Source: Seleniivibrio woodruffii (GTDB lineage: Bacteria; Chrysiogenota; Deferribacteres; Deferribacterales; Geovibrionaceae). Taken from it: a DNA stretch of 64,000 bases. The notes under the pieces are model-generated. The model was not told where the DNA came from, did no database searches, and saw nothing but the letters and a program-made list of their open reading frames with translations. The first letter of the stretch is position 1. The number at the start of each line of letters is the position of its first letter. Below, one piece after another: positions 26,155-35,105 of the stretch. The translations under genes were made by a program, and so were the position numbers. The stretch spans positions 1 to 64,000 of the forward strand of contig NZ_SMGG01000003.1 of NCBI RefSeq assembly GCF_004339245.1. The letters are read 5' to 3'.

Positions 26155-27477
26155 TTATTTTATAATTTTTTCATCCCATGGAGCATGAATCTCCTTTTCG
26201 GCCACCTTAATTTTAGCCATCGATGCAGGTTCGGAAACGCATCCTCCGGTCTGGAGATAATTCAGAGCTGCGCCCAAAAATTTTTCATCCTCACTGCCGA
26301 ACTGCCCCAGAGAATCAACGTTTTCATACTTACGGCAGTCAGCGGAGATGCCGCTGAAATATCCGCCCTCGTCCAGCGTGTTCTTGTTTTCAAATGTCAC
26401 GGCGGAAAGGTATTTATCGCAATAGCCTATATAATGGGAACCCACAGGCTTGCCATAGGTATTCGAGCCTATCAGATATACGTCTTTAAAAGGTTTAAGT
26501 CCGTTTATCACCAGTTCGCTGGCCGAAGCTGTGGCTCCCGTCACCAGAAAAACAACCTTGTCGACATCCAGAGCATAGACAGGATCGGCAAAAGAGACCT
26601 TGCTGTTCATGCCGGAGTACTTGTTATTGAATATCATCTTAAGCATTGTAAGTCCGCTGAGACCACTGCCGCCGATGAAACTGCCGATATATTGCGCTGT
26701 TTTAACCAGCCCGCCTCCGTTATACCGCAGGTCAATTACCAGTTCACTCACCCCCGCCGTCCTGAAGGCCTCCATGGCGGCTGTTGTATCCGAGGTATTC
26801 TCGTTAAAGGAATTATAAAAAAGATAGCCTATCTTTTTGCCATTGCCGGAGTTGGTGAAGATGTCATAGACGGGTGCGGAATCCGCATAATATTCGGCCT
26901 TGCTTACCACCGCCGTCTTACTGACGTTAGAATTATCCAGATAGTCTATGGTGACAGAATATCCTGCCGTTGAGGGACCGAAAGCCGCATCGGACACTGC
27001 ACTGCTGGCCAGCATCTGCTCTGCGGAATATCCGTTCACACTCATAATTCTGTTTCCTCTTTCAAGTCCGGCCAGATCCGCAGGCGAGTCGGGGTAGACC
27101 ATTCTTATGTAAAGTCCTGTGCCGTCGGTTATTGTATTCAGCCCAAGGCCTATGTTTGAACCTGAATAGTAATCATTTATAAACTGCTTGGTGTAGATGG
27201 TGCTGAAAACGTCCTTGCTGTTGCGCATGGCATAGATAAGGTCATACTGGGAGTCGTATGCTTTGTAGTCCAGAACCGGAGAGGTATCCGCCCAGTAGTA
27301 AACATCGTGCATCGCTTTATAAACAAACTCGGTCTGCGCCGCCTCGGAACATTCTGCCGGATAGTAATCTATATTGAAAACCTTACTGCCGGAAGAGGAC
27401 GAATCTCCCCCGCCTCCTCCGCAGGCAGCCAGAAACATGGCAAGTGCCAGAACTGCGGTAAGTTTTAACTTTAACAT
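26155..27477 (-). CDS. S41-family (C-terminal processing-type) peptidase lipoprotein
   Basis: 440 aa. Signal peptide II with lipobox LAAC (Cys19), then a Gly/Ser linker; no Asp at +2, so outer-membrane sorting is likely. A PDZ-like region covers residues ~95-180 ('GLYIRMVYPDSPADLAGLERG' gives the carboxylate-binding strand). The protease domain has 'LVIDLRYNGGG' and the catalytic Ser in 'GATASASELVINGL', with Lys in 'YGKPVGS'. It should cleave periplasmic or outer-membrane substrates at exposed C-termini. The gene is 8 nt downstream of the LuxR-type regulator gene, same strand, so the two are probably cotranscribed. GGAGGAGAG precedes the ATG. Confidence 0.87.
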   Translation of the reverse strand: MLKLKLTAVLALAMFLAACGGGGGDSSSSGSKVFNIDYYPAECSEAAQTEFVYKAMHDVYYWADTSPVLDYKAYDSQYDLIYAMRNSKDVFSTIYTKQFINDYYSGSNIGLGLNTITDGTGLYIRMVYPDSPADLAGLERGNRIMSVNGYSAEQMLASSAVSDAAFGPSTAGYSVTIDYLDNSNVSKTAVVSKAEYYADSAPVYDIFTNSGNGKKIGYLFYNSFNENTSDTTAAMEAFRTAGVSELVIDLRYNGGGLVKTAQYIGSFIGGSGLSGLTMLKMIFNNKYSGMNSKVSFADPVYALDVDKVVFLVTGATASASELVINGLKPFKDVYLIGSNTYGKPVGSHYIGYCDKYLSAVTFENKNTLDEGGYFSGISADCRKYENVDSLGQFGSEDEKFLGAALNYLQTGGCVSEPASMAKIKVAEKEIHAPWDEKIIK

Positions 27478-27485
27478 CTCTCCTC

Positions 27486-28253
27486 CTAAACGCTGAGGTA
27501 CTTCGCAATCATAAGGGCGGTGACCGCCTGCTGTCTGTTGGATACACTGAGTTTCACAAATATATTCTTAAGATGAAATTTTACAGTATTTTCGCTGATA
27601 CCCATTATATGAGCAATCTCCCAGTTTGTCTTCCCCTTAACCAGCCACTCGGAAACCGCCTTCTCCTTCGCCGTCATGCCGTTGAAAAGAGTCAGCATAT
27701 CCAGCTTTTTCCTGCATATCATCATATGGGAAACAACCATCCTGCACATCATCTCGGTGCGGGCATCAGGTTTTTTCTTTTTGTCGGCAAACGAAACAAG
27801 AAATGCGAAATCCCGGTTCTCCGAATCGTCATAAACAGAACAGCCGTACTCAAGGCCGTAATGTTTGCGCCGCCTTACGAGATACTTCTCCCTGTCGCTT
27901 AAGGCTCTGTCATAGCTGTCCCATAATATAAATGACAGATTAGCGTTCATCGCCAGCCTTTTTTCCATCTCTATCCTGACAGGGTCGCACAGCAGGAAGT
28001 TCTCCCTGCGGTATTCATCCATCCACTCTTCAGGATTTGAAAGATTAACGATATCAATCTTGTATCCGTTGGCATAGGTTGCGTTCGTGTAGGCATACAG
28101 AACGTATCTGAAACCCATCCACGAGGCAAAATCCATGATGACCCTGTGATATTCCTCTTCGGTGGCTATCTTGAGGCACCTGTTTATGACGTCCAGACAT
28201 TTCACAAGATCCTGCTTGTCCAGTCTTCCGATTGCAGACGGTTCCACTGGCAT
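27486..28253 (-). CDS. LuxR-type transcriptional regulator
   Basis: 255 aa. The N-terminal ~165 residues have the layout of an autoinducer-binding domain ('FASWMGFRYVLYAY', 'WMDEYRRENFLLCDPV', 'LSFILWDSY'), including W and Y/D positions of the acyl-homoserine-lactone pocket. The C-terminal ~65 residues are a GerE/LuxR helix-turn-helix ('MTAKEKAVSEWLVKGKTNWEIAHIMG' split as MTAKEKAVSEW, KGKTNWEIAHIMG, then 'ISENTVKFHLKNIFVKL'). The frame is open to 28373, but AAGGAG lies 6 nt before the ATG at 28253, which I choose. No LuxI synthase is nearby, so it may be a 'solo' regulator. The RTX genes start 237 nt away on the other strand and are candidate targets. Confidence 0.85.
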   Translation of the reverse strand: MPVEPSAIGRLDKQDLVKCLDVINRCLKIATEEEYHRVIMDFASWMGFRYVLYAYTNATYANGYKIDIVNLSNPEEWMDEYRRENFLLCDPVRIEMEKRLAMNANLSFILWDSYDRALSDREKYLVRRRKHYGLEYGCSVYDDSENRDFAFLVSFADKKKKPDARTEMMCRMVVSHMMICRKKLDMLTLFNGMTAKEKAVSEWLVKGKTNWEIAHIMGISENTVKFHLKNIFVKLSVSNRQQAVTALMIAKYLSV

Positions 28254-28489
28254 AAACATCTCCTTCACACATATCATAAAATCATAGCATAAATTTGGTT
28301 GAGAACGGCATAAAGTGTGGTTTTTGCAGGGGAGAAGAATATTATAAAGCGAGCGCAAACAGAAAATACGCATTTTGTTTAATTAACTGGAAAGCTCACC
28401 CTTTCCCACATTATCCCCTGTGATTTATGTTAAGAAAATCCACATATAGACGATATTTATTTCACATACGTTCTTAATTTAGGTGCTGC

Positions 28490-30007
28490 ATGATAATTTC
28501 AGGCGCAGGCAACAGCCAGAACTACAGCTTTCTTAACATACAGCAGACGACCTCTGAAAGAACGCCTGCAACATCAGCTACAGACAAATATACACCTTCA
28601 ACCACCAATACTTCAAACAACTACAACATGTTCGGCAACCTACATAAAAACACATTCAATTCCTTAGCAGGTGCAAGCAGCTTCATGGATACAATCCGGG
28701 TCGTGCTCGACAACTTGGAGAATACAGCTTTAACAACCAGAGATATAGTTGAGGCCGCAGCAGAATCAGAAGAATTTCAGAAAGAAGGTTCATGGCTTTT
28801 GAAAACTGAAGATGGAAGGACACTTATTTCAGGTGCCAAAAATGCTTATTACAACGATGGAAATGGCAGCGGTAACGTCAGTATCGTAGGAAGCGAAAAC
28901 GTTGTTTATGATGCTGGGGAAGGAAATAATAAGACAGCGATTTATGGAAGCCGAAGAGTTGTTTCCGTCAGTGGGAACGGGAACGACACATATAATATGT
29001 GGTACACCAGCTCTGCAATAATAGACAGCGGTGGCGGAAACGACAAGATTTACATTGAATCCTCAGAAAACGCATATATTGAAAGCGGGAACGGGGATGA
29101 CAGCATTAAAGCAGCATTAACAGCAAATGCTAAAATAAACAGCGGATCCGGAAATGACAAAATTGGAGTAGTGCACTCATCAGATGTCAATGCTTCTGCC
29201 GGAGACGGTAATGATCAAATTGAAATATTTAATTCATCGAATGTCAATATTTCTGCCGGAGGTGGTAATGACAAAATTGAAATTGCATATTCATCAAATG
29301 TCAACATTTCTGCAGGGGACGGGGATGATACTGTAGAAATCGAAAACAGTTGGCGGGATCAATCTTCCACCATTGTGGATGCCGGCAAAGGGAATGATAC
29401 AATAATAATAAAGTCAGGCTCTGGATCGATAATACTCAACGGCGGCGATGGGGATGATTTCATACGCTCAAACACATCAGTAATTGTGGATGGCGGAAAT
29501 GGTAATGATGAAATATCTGCATCAGGTCTCATAAGCGGTGGAGACGGCGATGATGTAATTACTGGAAGTGGAATTATTAGCGGTGATGAAGGGGATGATA
29601 CAATAGATGCAAGTGGTATCATTTCCGGAGGAACCGGAAACGACTATATTACATTACGCTCATCTTTTGATAATACTGCAAGTACAATTCATTACCAAAA
29701 AGGCGATGGTAACGATATTATCAATACTCGAGGGGAAGATACTATTGTAGACATGAATACGCTGTCAATCAATGATGTTGAGATATCACAGTACATCAAT
29801 GAGGATACCGGACTTGAGGAAATGAAAATAACCATGAAAGACGGAAGCGGTAGTATGACGTTTGCATCAGATAAACATCTCGCAGAAATGCACGCAAACG
29901 CCGTGGCAGTCGGCAAACAAATGGGCTGGACACCAACTAAAGAATCAATCAGCTTTCTTCCATCTCAGATTATATTTAAAGATGCCAACCTCATGAGAGA
30001 ATCGTGA
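28490..30007 (+). CDS. RTX-like calcium-binding repeat protein 1
   Basis: 505 aa without a signal peptide. The first ~60 residues (MIISGAGNSQNYSFLNIQQT and a Thr-rich stretch) are shared with the next gene. From ~130 onward, glycine/aspartate nonapeptide-like units recur (GGDGDDFI, GGNGNDEIS, GGDGDDVIT, GGTGNDYIT), many degenerate to 'SGSGNDKI' with hydrophobic strands between, predicting a beta-roll that binds calcium. Such proteins are usually secreted by type I systems; no transporter is near. The C-terminus is non-repetitive. SD-like AGGTG precedes the ATG. It overlaps the next gene by 4 nt (GTGA). Confidence 0.75.
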   Translation: MIISGAGNSQNYSFLNIQQTTSERTPATSATDKYTPSTTNTSNNYNMFGNLHKNTFNSLAGASSFMDTIRVVLDNLENTALTTRDIVEAAAESEEFQKEGSWLLKTEDGRTLISGAKNAYYNDGNGSGNVSIVGSENVVYDAGEGNNKTAIYGSRRVVSVSGNGNDTYNMWYTSSAIIDSGGGNDKIYIESSENAYIESGNGDDSIKAALTANAKINSGSGNDKIGVVHSSDVNASAGDGNDQIEIFNSSNVNISAGGGNDKIEIAYSSNVNISAGDGDDTVEIENSWRDQSSTIVDAGKGNDTIIIKSGSGSIILNGGDGDDFIRSNTSVIVDGGNGNDEISASGLISGGDGDDVITGSGIISGDEGDDTIDASGIISGGTGNDYITLRSSFDNTASTIHYQKGDGNDIINTRGEDTIVDMNTLSINDVEISQYINEDTGLEEMKITMKDGSGSMTFASDKHLAEMHANAVAVGKQMGWTPTKESISFLPSQIIFKDANLMRES

Positions 30008-31338
30008 TAATCTCAGGATTGGACAACAGCCAGAACTACAGCTTTTTTAACATACAGCAGACGACATCTGAGAGAACGCCTGCAACACCGACCACAGACA
30101 AATATACCCCATCAATCACCAATACTTCAAACATCTACAACATGTTCGGCAACATACAGAAAAACATATTCGACTCCTTCGCAAGCGAAAGCAGTTTCAT
30201 GAATGCTGTCCGCGGTGTGTTCGATAACGTGGAAAACAAGGTGCTCACTTCTGATACATTAACTCAGGCTGCAAAAATTTCTGATGAATTCAGTAAGCAG
30301 GGCGAATGGCTCAGTATCAGTCATGACGGTACTCATGCCTCAATACGTGATGCAGAAATTGTTTACTATGAAGGTAATGAACAGAGTATATCGATTTCTC
30401 ACAGCAAAAATATTGTTCTAAATGTAACAAAAGGCAGCAGAGATATTGATATTTTCAGCAGTGATAATGTTATTTCCAGCACCGGAGACAATAGTGATCG
30501 CTTATCTGTGTCTGGATCAAAAAATGTGATCATCAACAGCGGTGGAAGCAACGATGGTATAGGGGTTTTGAATTCCAATAATGTTATCGCTAATGCAGGT
30601 AATGGGGATGATCGAATCTTTTTTGTGAAAACAAGTGACGCTGTAATCAACAGCGGAGCAGGTAATGATATTGAAACAATAAGCTCTTCAAGCGATGTTG
30701 TTTTAAACAGTGGAACAGGAAGCGACTATACAGAAATTCATGAGTCAAGCGGAGTCGTTGTAAACAGTGGCATGGGAGATGACTCAATAAGTATTCTCAA
30801 TTCAAACAAAATCGTATTGAATGGAGATCAGGGAAATGATGTCATAAATGTTGAACATTCTGCCAATGCAATCATAGATGGTGGAGATGGTGATGATATT
30901 ATAACCGTTAATGCCTCAACTAATACAATCGTAGACGGCGGGGCGGGAAATGACACTATCACAGCTTCCGGCATTATCTCCGGAGGCACAGGCGACGACT
31001 ATATAAAACTCTACCACTCAATTTTCGAGAAAGACGCAAAAGTTCAGGATGTCATCAAATACAGCAAAGGCGACGGAAACGACATAGTTGAAGGCGTAAC
31101 GGATGACACTGTGATTGACCTCAATGGTATATCAGTGGATGAATATGATATCACCGAATCACGAAACGAAGGCGGCACAAGAGTTAAAACCCTGACCATG
31201 AAAGACGGCAGCGGAAGCATCACTCTGGTTTACAATGGTCGTGCTGATAATGTTAAAAAACAGGATAATTCTGAACTATATGGTAATGCTCCTGAATACG
31301 CCCGTTTAAACGATGTCAGTGTCGGACAAGCAGACTAA
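30004..31338 (+). CDS. RTX-like repeat protein 2 (paralogue)
   Basis: 444 aa, start GTG overlapping the previous stop (GTGA), so it is translationally coupled. Its N-terminal ~60 residues are a close copy of protein 1 (MIISGLDNSQNYSFFNIQQT, then TSERTPAT..TDKYTPS). The repeats have decayed further: only a few canonical units remain (GNGDDRI, GGDGDDII, GGAGNDTIT, GGTGDDYIK) and the rest keep only the strand spacing. The shared 'TMKDGSGS(M/I)T' near the C-terminus shows the duplication covered the whole gene. No function can be assigned beyond a likely secreted beta-roll protein. Confidence 0.72.
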   Translation: MIISGLDNSQNYSFFNIQQTTSERTPATPTTDKYTPSITNTSNIYNMFGNIQKNIFDSFASESSFMNAVRGVFDNVENKVLTSDTLTQAAKISDEFSKQGEWLSISHDGTHASIRDAEIVYYEGNEQSISISHSKNIVLNVTKGSRDIDIFSSDNVISSTGDNSDRLSVSGSKNVIINSGGSNDGIGVLNSNNVIANAGNGDDRIFFVKTSDAVINSGAGNDIETISSSSDVVLNSGTGSDYTEIHESSGVVVNSGMGDDSISILNSNKIVLNGDQGNDVINVEHSANAIIDGGDGDDIITVNASTNTIVDGGAGNDTITASGIISGGTGDDYIKLYHSIFEKDAKVQDVIKYSKGDGNDIVEGVTDDTVIDLNGISVDEYDITESRNEGGTRVKTLTMKDGSGSITLVYNGRADNVKKQDNSELYGNAPEYARLNDVSVGQAD

Positions 31339-31485
31339 GTTATAACATTGTGCAGTAGCCCGCTCTTCAGGAAATGTCAATTGATGTGTTTTCTAGCATT
31401 GCGTTCGCATTAACCCGAACAATGAATCCCATGCTCACATAGTGCTGACATAAAAAATTTCTGAGAAAATCGATTAAAAATGAAC

Positions 31486-31515
31486 AACAAAAAAGGCCTT
31501 CGTTAAGAAGGCCTT
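31486..31515 (-). terminator. terminator of tRNA-Asn
   Basis: Perfect 9-bp hairpin AAGGCCTTC-GTTAA-GAAGGCCTT (31493-31515); on the minus strand it is followed by TTTTTTGTTG. Confidence 0.85.
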
Positions 31516-31521
31516 CTTAAA

Positions 31522-31594
31522 CTCCCTGAACTGGACTTGAACCAGTAACCTATTGATTAACAGTCAATTGCTCTGCCGATTGAGCTATCAGGGA
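31522..31594 (-). tRNA. tRNA-Asn (GTT)
   Basis: On the minus strand the cloverleaf reads acceptor TCCCTGA/TCAGGGA, D-arm GCTC..GAGC, anticodon stem ATTGA/TCAAT with loop CTGTTAA (anticodon GTT), T-arm ACTGG-TTCAAGT-CCAGT and discriminator G. All stems pair. Confidence 0.97.
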
Positions 31595-31613
31595 TTATCT
31601 TCAACAGGGGGAG

Positions 31614-31642
31614 AATATATCAATATCCGCCCCCTTTGTCAA
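31614..31642 (-). promoter_or_regulatory. tRNA-Asn promoter
   Basis: On the minus strand, TTGACA (31637-31642), 17-nt spacer, TATATT (31614-31619). The expected start is ~12 nt before the tRNA. Confidence 0.8.
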
Positions 31643-31667
31643 CTACTTATCAGAAGATTTTTTCAAA

Positions 31668-32177
31668 TTATTTTTCGAGGGAAAATTCCATTGCATCAAA
31701 CCAGAATCCGTCCTGAGCCATGAAGTCAAGCTCTGCCTGAATGATGTCTCTGTGTTTCATCTCGACCTCGGACAGCTTAAGGAAAAATGCTTTCAGCTCA
31801 GCATCTTCAGTCTTCTCCGCCTCTTCTTTATAGAAGGCGCAGGCCTTTTCTTCGTGAGCCAGAGCTATCTTGAGAGCGGTCTCATCGCTGACGGTGGATT
31901 TCTCTGTTTTCGTTCTGGATGCATCGGAAACTTTGGGCATAAACTCGGAGATTCTGGCCTTGGGCACTTTAACCGGCTCAAACTTTTTTCCGGCCAGAAG
32001 GTTGTCCATGTACTTTTCGATCATGTCCATGTGGTCAACTTCGTCCAGAGCAAGCTGGAGAAACATGTTCTTTCCGCTGGCAACAGTTGTCTCCTTTGCA
32101 AACTTAAGGTAGCTCCTAAGGCCTTCTTTTTCGGCCTCATAGGCTGTTTTCAGGGCTTTCTGCATAGACTGGCTCAT
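31668..32177 (-). CDS. ferritin-like/rubrerythrin-type di-iron protein
   Basis: 169 aa. Two helical pairs each carry carboxylate ligands: 'EKEGLRSYLKFA' with 'DEVDHMDMIEKYM', and 'AHEEKACAFYKEEA' with 'EVEMKHRDIIQAEL' (E-X2-H type). This is the ferritin-like di-iron bundle of rubrerythrins, without the C-terminal rubredoxin Cys4 domain. It probably acts in oxidative-stress defence or iron handling in the cytosol. I use the ATG at 32177 because GGAGG lies 7 nt upstream; the open frame reaches 32201. It is upstream of tRNA-Asn on the same strand and divergent from the aminotransferase. Confidence 0.82.
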   Translation of the reverse strand: MSQSMQKALKTAYEAEKEGLRSYLKFAKETTVASGKNMFLQLALDEVDHMDMIEKYMDNLLAGKKFEPVKVPKARISEFMPKVSDASRTKTEKSTVSDETALKIALAHEEKACAFYKEEAEKTEDAELKAFFLKLSEVEMKHRDIIQAELDFMAQDGFWFDAMEFSLEK

Positions 32178-32294
32178 AAATACCTCCGCTTTTTTTGTCA
32201 CTATAAGTATTATTATAACATTTACCTTTGAAAAACAAAGTCAAGTAAGTATAATAGGATACTTTTGCCTTTTCCAAAGGGAGGTATATTTATC

Positions 32295-33605
32295 ATGAAT
32301 CCATTAGCCAAAGAGCTTAATGAACAAATTGCAAAAGACAGCCCCATAGTATTGGAGATGCTCTCCGATCTGGGCAAAAACCTTTTCATGCCCAAAGGTA
32401 TCATCACGCAGTCCGCAGAAGCAAAGGAGAAAGCCCACAAGTTCAACGTGACGATCGGTATCGCTACGGACAAAAAAGGCCCCATGTATCTGGACAGCGT
32501 TTACAAATATTTCAACGATATGTCCGCTCCCGATCTTTTCACCTATGCCCCTTCGTCCGGCAAGCCCGAACTGAGAAAAAGATGGGCGGAAAAGATACTT
32601 AAGGACAACCCCACTCTGGCCGGAAAGCAGATAAGCAACCCCGTTGTCACAAATGCGCTGACACACGGTCTTAAGCTGATGGGTGATATGTTCCTTGAGA
32701 GGGGCGACACCCTCGTTCTGCCCGACAAGTTCTGGGGCAACTACCGTCTCACCTTCGTCACCATCGGCGGAGCTGAAATAGCAACTTTCGCAACATTCAA
32801 CGATAAAGGCGGCTTCAACGTTGAGGCTATGCTTGAAAAATGCAGAGAGACAGCACGCATCAAGGGCAAAGTTGTGGTTATCCTCAACTTCCCCAACAAC
32901 CCCTCAGGCTACGCACCCACTGTCAGCGAGGCACACGCCATCGCCGACGGACTTGTGGAAATAGCTGAAGCGGGCTCAAAAGTTGTTGTTATCACCGATG
33001 ACGCATACTTCGGCCTGTTCTATGAGGACGATGTTTACCCCGAATCAGTGTTCAGCCTTCTTGTGGGCCGCAGCAAAAACCTGCTCCCCGTTAAACTGGA
33101 CGGCGCAACGAAAGAACACTTCGTATGGGGTTTCCGTGTGGGCTTCGTAACCTTCGGCGCAACCGCAGGCGGCGACCAGTCCGGCATGATGGCCGCTCTG
33201 GAGAAAAAACTCACCGGACTTATCAGAGGAACCATCTCTAACTGCCCGCACCCCTCTCAGTCCATCGTGCTGAAGGCGCTGAACGATCCCAAGTTCGACG
33301 AACAGCGTGCAGAGAAGGTCAAAATAATGAAAGGCCGTGCACTGAGCTTCAAAAAAGTTCTGGCCGACAATAACTTCTCTGATGAATTTGTCCCCTATCC
33401 CTTCAACTCAGGCTACTTTATGTGCCTTAAGCTGAAGAACGTTGACGCAGAGGAACTCCGCATTTACCTGCTGAACCAGTACGGCATCGGAACCATCTCC
33501 GCAAGCAGCACAGACCTGCGCCTTGCGTTCTCATGCCTTGACGAAGCGGACACTCCCGAGCTGTTCAAATATATTTATCAGGCCTGCAAAGAGCTTCATA
33601 AATAA
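32295..33605 (+). CDS. class I/II pyridoxal-phosphate aminotransferase
   Basis: 436 aa, fold type I. The PLP region includes 'ILNFPNNPSGYAP' (Asn contact), 'VVITDDAYFGLFYEDD' (Asp and Tyr contacts), and the Schiff-base Lys in 'KLDGATKEHFVWGFRVGF', with the phosphate-binding Arg just after. The substrate-carboxylate Arg is probably in 'DLRLAFSCL'. Substrate specificity cannot be told. It resembles the less-studied aminotransferases of anaerobes more than AspC. The ATG at 32295 has GGGAGG 10 nt upstream; the frame is open to 32265. A terminator separates it from selD. Confidence 0.87.
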   Translation: MNPLAKELNEQIAKDSPIVLEMLSDLGKNLFMPKGIITQSAEAKEKAHKFNVTIGIATDKKGPMYLDSVYKYFNDMSAPDLFTYAPSSGKPELRKRWAEKILKDNPTLAGKQISNPVVTNALTHGLKLMGDMFLERGDTLVLPDKFWGNYRLTFVTIGGAEIATFATFNDKGGFNVEAMLEKCRETARIKGKVVVILNFPNNPSGYAPTVSEAHAIADGLVEIAEAGSKVVVITDDAYFGLFYEDDVYPESVFSLLVGRSKNLLPVKLDGATKEHFVWGFRVGFVTFGATAGGDQSGMMAALEKKLTGLIRGTISNCPHPSQSIVLKALNDPKFDEQRAEKVKIMKGRALSFKKVLADNNFSDEFVPYPFNSGYFMCLKLKNVDAEELRIYLLNQYGIGTISASSTDLRLAFSCLDEADTPELFKYIYQACKELHK

Positions 33606-33623
33606 CATTTACCTGACGATGTT

Positions 33624-33661
33624 AAAGGCACGCTGGCTTTACGGCCTGCGTGCCTTTTTTG
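33624..33661 (+). terminator. terminator between aminotransferase and selD
   Basis: Hairpin AAAGGCACGC..GCGTGCCTTT followed by a T-run. Confidence 0.85.
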
Positions 33662-33681
33662 TTTAGACCACGGAGGAAACG

Positions 33682-34716
33682 ATGGACGTAAAACGTCTGA
33701 CCGAATACGCCAAAGCTGCCGGCTGAGCAGCCAAGACGGGTCCGGGCGACCTGGCGGCAATACTTTCCGATCTGAAACTCTTCCGCCCTTCAAACCTCCT
33801 TGTGGGTTTTGAAACGGGTGATGATGCCGCTGTGTTCGATCTCGGAAACGGTTCATATCTGGTGCAGACCGTTGATTTCATTACGCCCGTTCTGGACGAT
33901 CCATACCTTTTCGGCCGTGTTTCGGCTCTCAACTCATTAAGCGACGTTTATGCAATGGGCGGCAGACCGCTCACGGCTCTCAGTGTTTTTCTTCTCAACT
34001 GTTCTCTGGAGGCAGACTCCATAAAAGCCATGCTTCAGGGTGCGGCGGATGAGTGTGCGGCGGCCGGGGCGGCACTTTGCGGCGGACACACTGTTGCCGA
34101 CAAAGAGATAAAGCTGGGCTTCTCCGTAACAGGTATAATTGAAGACGGCAGGATATATAAAAACTTCGGACTGAGGGCGGGCGACGCTCTCATCTATACG
34201 AAAAAACTCGGCGTGGGTCTGGTCACCACCGCACTGAAAGCGGGCAAAGCCTCCGATGAGCATATCAAAGCCGTAGCCGATACAATGCTTCTGTCGAACA
34301 GGAACGCATCAGGAGTTCTTCGTCAGTTTGACGTGTCCGCATGCACGGACATAACGGGCTTCGGAATGGCTGGCCACGGATACGAGATGGCAAAAGGTTC
34401 GGGCGTTACTATAAACTTCGATTCAAAATGTTTTGCGTTTCAGGACGGCGCAAAGGATTACGCATCGCAGTTCATAATCCCCGGCGGGGCATACGCAAAC
34501 GAGGAATTCGTAAAGCCTTTCTGCGGTTATTCTGCGGCGGCTGACAACTCCCATATGCTGTTCTTCGACCCGCAGACTTCCGGCGGACTGCTCATAGGCG
34601 TGGCGGAGAAAGAGGCGGAGGCGATGGTTCGTGTTCTGAGCTCCGTGGGCTATCCGGATGCCTCTGTGGTGGGCATCGCAACCGAAAAAACCGACAAATC
34701 GGTGATATTTATTTGA
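33682..34716 (+). CDS. selD: selenide, water dikinase, itself a selenoprotein
   Basis: SelD makes selenophosphate from selenide and ATP for selenocysteine and selenouridine synthesis. The reading frame with its own Shine-Dalgarno (GGAGG, 33672-33676) begins at ATG 33682 and meets TGA at codon 15 (33724-33726), then stays open to 34716, giving 344 aa, the family's normal length. The local sequence AAG-U-AAKTGPGDL puts Sec exactly at the catalytic position (Cys17 in E. coli) with the essential Lys three residues later. Downstream signatures are 'VGFETGDDAAVF', 'DFITPVLDDPY', 'CGGHTV' and 'TDITGFGMAGHG'. Ordinary gene calling would start it late, near 33802, and lose the active site. The organism should therefore carry selA/selB/selC elsewhere. 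Confidence 0.95.
33724..33751 (+). promoter_or_regulatory. UGA(Sec) codon and candidate bacterial SECIS hairpin
   Basis: The UGA is at 33724-33726. Twelve nt later GGTC-CGGGC-GACC (33739-33751) can form a small stem with a G-containing loop, the position expected for the apical part of a SelB-binding SECIS. The base of the stem is imperfect. Confidence 0.55.
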
Positions 34717-34795
34717 CGTTAAGCCGTAAAGCTGATATAAACCGCTGTACTTAATGGGCATAATTGAGTTTTTTCGGATAGATTCGATTAAAGAC

Positions 34796-34835
34796 GAATG
34801 TAAATCTCCCCTAGCCCCTCTTTGACAAAGAGGGG
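34796..34835. repeat. interspersed repeat copy (AATGTAAATC type)
   Basis: GAATGTAAATC, then CCCCTAGCCCC, then CTCTTTGACAAAGAG palindrome. Related to the repeats at 17505-17587 and 63848-63934, here as a single arm just upstream of tRNA-Leu. Confidence 0.6.
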
Positions 34836-34876
34836 AACAAGAGAACTGGATTGTTTTTATACAACTGAATAGATTT

Positions 34877-34960
34877 GCCTGGGTGGCGGAACTGGTAGAC
34901 GCAAGGGATTTAAAATCCCTCGGTCGCAAGGCTGTACGGGTTCGATTCCCGTCCTAGGCA
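34877..34960 (+). tRNA. tRNA-Leu (TAA), integration site
   Basis: Cloverleaf of a class II tRNA: acceptor GCCTGGG/CCTAGGC, D-loop GGTAGAC, anticodon arm AGGGATTTAAAATCCCT with TAA, variable arm CGGTCGCAAGGCTG-type, T-arm CGGG-TTCGATT-CCCG, discriminator A. The acceptor contains one G-T wobble. The displaced copy at 50130-50188 has C instead, which would pair perfectly, so the current 3' half was delivered by the inserted element. Confidence 0.96.
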
Positions 34961-34961
34961 T
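34902..34961 (+). other. attL (tRNA-Leu 3' end)
   Basis: Starts with CAAGGGATTTAAAATCCCTC and runs to the tRNA end. Identical to 50130-50189 except T at 34955 versus C at 50183. Confidence 0.93.
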
Positions 34962-34975
34962 TTTAGTACCAATAA

Positions 34976-35039
34976 GTTAGAAAGCCTCAGCAATAGTTGG
35001 GGCTTTTCTACTATGCAGATTTCTAACGTTTTTTCTAAC
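34976..35039. repeat. left arm-type integrase site candidates
   Basis: Three copies of the octamer TTTCTAAC: inverted at 34976-34983 (GTTAGAAA) and direct at 35020-35027 and 35032-35039. The same octamer is clustered at the right end of the element next to the integrase. Confidence 0.6.
34982..35008 (+). terminator. element-borne terminator for tRNA-Leu
   Basis: AGCCTCA-8 nt-TGGGGCT followed by TTTTCT, 22 nt after the tRNA. It would replace the original terminator now stranded at 50198. Confidence 0.6.
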
Positions 35040-35105
35040 TATGCGTTCTTTTTGAAAACGGAAAGTTTCCAATATCTGATTTTATTTTTCTTAAACAGAT
35101 TGCTA

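Noticed and set aside
28490-31338. Regular short repeats considered as a CRISPR array
   Set aside because: The repeats are in-frame nonapeptide codons of RTX-like proteins, with no constant repeat or unique spacers. I see no CRISPR array or cas gene anywhere in the window.
33727-33801. selD as a pseudogene broken by TGA
   Set aside because: The TGA sits at the known Cys/Sec active position, followed by the conserved Lys spacing, and the frame is otherwise intact.
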